Shown: positions 6,000-7,369 of the stretch, one piece after another
Numbering within the stretch: the first letter of the stretch is position 1
How the letters are laid out: each line of letters begins with the position of its first letter
Source of the DNA: Candidatus Nomurabacteria bacterium RIFCSPLOWO2_02_FULL_42_17
GTDB taxonomy: Bacteria > Patescibacteriota > Minisyncoccia > Phycocordibacterales > MFVN01
Assembly (NCBI GenBank): GCA_001786095.1
Contig: MFVN01000013.1
Location: 289-7,657 of the forward strand
Direction: 5' to 3'
Length of the DNA stretch: 7,369 nucleotides
The notes under the pieces: generated by a model
The model's input: the letters and a program-made list of their open reading frames with translations, nothing else
Told to the model about the DNA's origin: nothing
Databases searched by the model: none
Program-made: the position numbers and the translations under genes

Positions 6000-7092
6000 C
6001 TCCCTCTTTAAGTTTTCTTAAAGCTAGACCTGTGGCAATCGAGAACTCCGGGCCGGCGGAACGTAAAGTTTCCGACAAAAAGATCGGATTTTCGGTTTTA
6101 GCGAACGGATCAGCCAGGGAGACCTCGGTTCGCAAACGTTCGGCAACATGTTCCTGTAAACCTTTCAAAAGAGCTCCGCCACCGGTGAGCACGACTTTAT
6201 TCACAGTTTCATTATACTGTTTTCCGTAATTGAAAACTACGCCGGCAACCTCGGAAAGAATGTAATCCACGCCCGGACGCAAAATATCGGATACGGCTCG
6301 ATTCGCGCCCGTGCCTAAAAGACCGACTGTGTGCTTAATCTCTTCGGCCTTTTTAAAATCCATAGACATGGAATGCATCAGGTTGTTCGTCAAATCAACC
6401 GCCCCGCGGTTTATGATATGAAAACTTTTAACGTTCCCGTGTTTGAACACGACCGCCCGCGTTTTGGAAGCGCCCCAGTCAATTACAAGAACCGAACCTA
6501 ATTCCTGTCCGAAAATAGAACGCACGTTGCTAAAAATTTCAATTTCCAAAAAATCGGCGCGCAAGGAGGCGGCCTTGGCCAATTCGCGATATCTGGAAAG
6601 TATTTCATTATGCACGGCCGTAACAAGAATTTCGTGCGGAGCCAAAGCGGATTCTTCGGTGGTTTCTCGGCGTGGCATGGGCCACCAATCAAGCGAAACT
6701 TCTGAAATCGGCAAAGGAATGTATTTGCGCGCCTCCAAAGGGACAACGGAAGAAAATTGTTTTTCGGAAACCGTGTGGGGTAACTTGATAACCGTAACCA
6801 AACTGGAAGCCGAAGGTATGGAAATGGCCGCGGTCTTGGTGGTGACATTAGATTCGCGTAAAAGATCAGAAATAGCTTGCCCGAGAGTCGTGTTTTCTAA
6901 ATTAGTCAGCGCGCCCACATCGGCGGAAGCGTAGGGCCCCAAGGCCACTGAACCGTAAGTTTCCAACACAGCTTTACCGCCTTTTCTTTTTAATTGTACG
7001 GCCTTGATGGCTGAAGTCCCGATATCCAATCCGACAAAATCGTCTTCTTTCTTTTTGAAAATATTAGATAAAGACCGCAAAGGGTTGTTCAT
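5995..7092 (-). CDS. pilM: PilM, actin-like ATPase of type IV pilus assembly
   Basis: Cytoplasmic actin/FtsA-fold protein of 365 residues, the usual length. It binds ATP and the N-terminus of PilN in studied systems and connects the motors to the membrane alignment complex. The phosphate-1 loop is VGLDIGTSAIKAVQL (20-34). The family signature PLEARKYIPLPISEVSLDW lies at 118-136. The phosphate-2 loop is VIDWGASKTR (203-212) and the adenosine loop VVLTGGGALLKG (300-311). The N-terminal basic stretch FKKKEDD (12-18) just before the fold is common in this family. It is the first gene of the minus-strand cluster. The ATG at 7092 is preceded 9 nt away by TATAAT within TGCTATAAT, so the transcript would have almost no leader. 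There is no Shine-Dalgarno. The gene is divergent from comF. Confidence 0.95.
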   Translation of the reverse strand: MNNPLRSLSNIFKKKEDDFVGLDIGTSAIKAVQLKRKGGKAVLETYGSVALGPYASADVGALTNLENTTLGQAISDLLRESNVTTKTAAISIPSASSLVTVIKLPHTVSEKQFSSVVPLEARKYIPLPISEVSLDWWPMPRRETTEESALAPHEILVTAVHNEILSRYRELAKAASLRADFLEIEIFSNVRSIFGQELGSVLVIDWGASKTRAVVFKHGNVKSFHIINRGAVDLTNNLMHSMSMDFKKAEEIKHTVGLLGTGANRAVSDILRPGVDYILSEVAGVVFNYGKQYNETVNKVVLTGGGALLKGLQEHVAERLRTEVSLADPFAKTENPIFLSETLRSAGPEFSIATGLALRKLKEGV

Positions 7093-7101
7093 ATGTGTTA
7101 A

Positions 7102-7113
7102 ATTATAGCATAT
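7102..7113 (-). promoter_or_regulatory. Extended -10 promoter for pilM
   Basis: The minus strand reads ATATGCTATAAT, with TATAAT at 7107-7102 preceded by TGC, a perfect extended -10 for a housekeeping sigma factor. No TTGACA-like hexamer is seen 16-18 nt upstream, consistent with extended -10 promoters. The pilM ATG begins 9 nt after the hexamer, so the expected start site is only about 2-4 nt before the ATG. The element lies just before the divergent comF start codon at 7114, so transcription of the two genes could interfere. Transcription here is predicted, not shown. Confidence 0.65.
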
Positions 7114-7369
7114 ATGGGTTTATGGAACATAGTTTTGGATTTTCTTTTTCCGGCGCGCTGTCTGCGTTGTCGCGCCGAAGGCGCGTATTTATGCCGAAAA
7201 TGCGCGACAACCCTGCCATCAGCCGAACCGCCCGAAGATGAATGGATACACGCGGTTTTTTCTTATCAACATAAGCTAGCGCGACGCGCGGTGTGGCTTT
7301 TAAAATACCGCGGACGGACCGACTTGGCGCGCGCCCTGGGCAGTCTGCTGGCTGAACAGCTAGCCGAAG
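7114..7369 (+). CDS. comF: ComF family double zinc ribbon/phosphoribosyltransferase protein (3' end cut by window edge)
   Basis: Only the first 85 codons are in the window. They read DFLFPARCLRC (9-19) and then LCRKC (26-30). This is the ComF N-terminal zinc ribbon, with Cys16, Cys19, Cys27 and Cys30 as the expected ligands. The family's WLLKYRGRTDLARALG follows at 61-76. The catalytic phosphoribosyltransferase part with the PRPP loop should lie beyond the right edge. ComF is needed for DNA internalisation during natural transformation in bacteria such as Bacillus and Haemophilus. Placing it beside a pilus cluster suggests a competence role here (inference). The ATG at 7114 is chosen because an in-frame TAA lies at 7099-7101 and the family motif begins a few codons later. 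There is no Shine-Dalgarno and no convincing plus-strand -10/-35 pair; TAAATT at 7099-7104 is a weak candidate. Confidence 0.9.
   Translation, partial: MGLWNIVLDFLFPARCLRCRAEGAYLCRKCATTLPSAEPPEDEWIHAVFSYQHKLARRAVWLLKYRGRTDLARALGSLLAEQLAE

Noticed and set aside
6443..6934. Plus-strand open frame of 163 codons and a minus-strand frame of 116 codons at 6498-6848
   Set aside because: Both overlap pilM, whose nucleotide-binding motifs and family signature are unmistakable; these are frame shadows.
7171..7185. Hairpin CGCGCC-GAA-GGCGCG early in comF
   Set aside because: It falls within codons 20-24 between the zinc-ribbon cysteines and is likely a by-product of CGC/GCG codon use; no evidence of a regulatory role.

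Overview
The window is almost entirely a compact type IV pilus (T4P) assembly cluster on the minus strand. Read in transcription order from right to left it runs pilM, a PilN-like gene, a PilO-like gene, a small PilP-position membrane protein, pilB, a stand-alone CheY-like receiver, pilT, and pilC. pilC runs off the left edge with about 400 residues visible. At the far right, the 5' part of comF is divergent on the plus strand, starting only 21 bases from pilM. No stretch of 300 bases lacks a gene. The largest gap is the 21-bp pilM/comF spacer, and the other junctions are 0-8 nt apart or overlap by 4 nt. I see no RNA gene, CRISPR array, insertion sequence or terminator.

The likely source is a bacterium of the Candidate Phyla Radiation (Patescibacteria, Parcubacteria-like). 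This is inferred from the gene order, from a receiver sitting between pilB and pilT, from very short spacers, from reduced and divergent PilN/O/P proteins, and from a PilP-position protein without a lipobox. No secretin gene is visible, which fits an envelope without a classical outer membrane. TGA acts as a stop (end of the PilP-position gene, in an ATGA overlap with pilB), which argues against the recoded lineages that read TGA as glycine.

How the genes should work together: PilM (actin-like, cytoplasmic) and the membrane-anchored PilN- and PilO-like proteins form the alignment complex. PilC is the inner-membrane platform. PilB powers extension and PilT powers retraction. The receiver is a candidate switch for the motors. 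ComF is a competence protein in other bacteria, so the arrangement hints at pilus-linked DNA uptake; that link is inference.

The most unusual signals are regulatory. No gene has a well-placed Shine-Dalgarno sequence. Three genes have a perfect TATAAT only 6-9 nt before the start codon, twice as TGCTATAAT. At three junctions the upstream gene's TAA stop lies inside the hexamer or a close variant of it. This suggests internal promoters giving leaderless or nearly leaderless transcripts. Other points are a half-lost cysteine motif in PilB, altered Walker A and B motifs in PilT, and a 17-bp word shared by the PilN-like and PilP-position genes.
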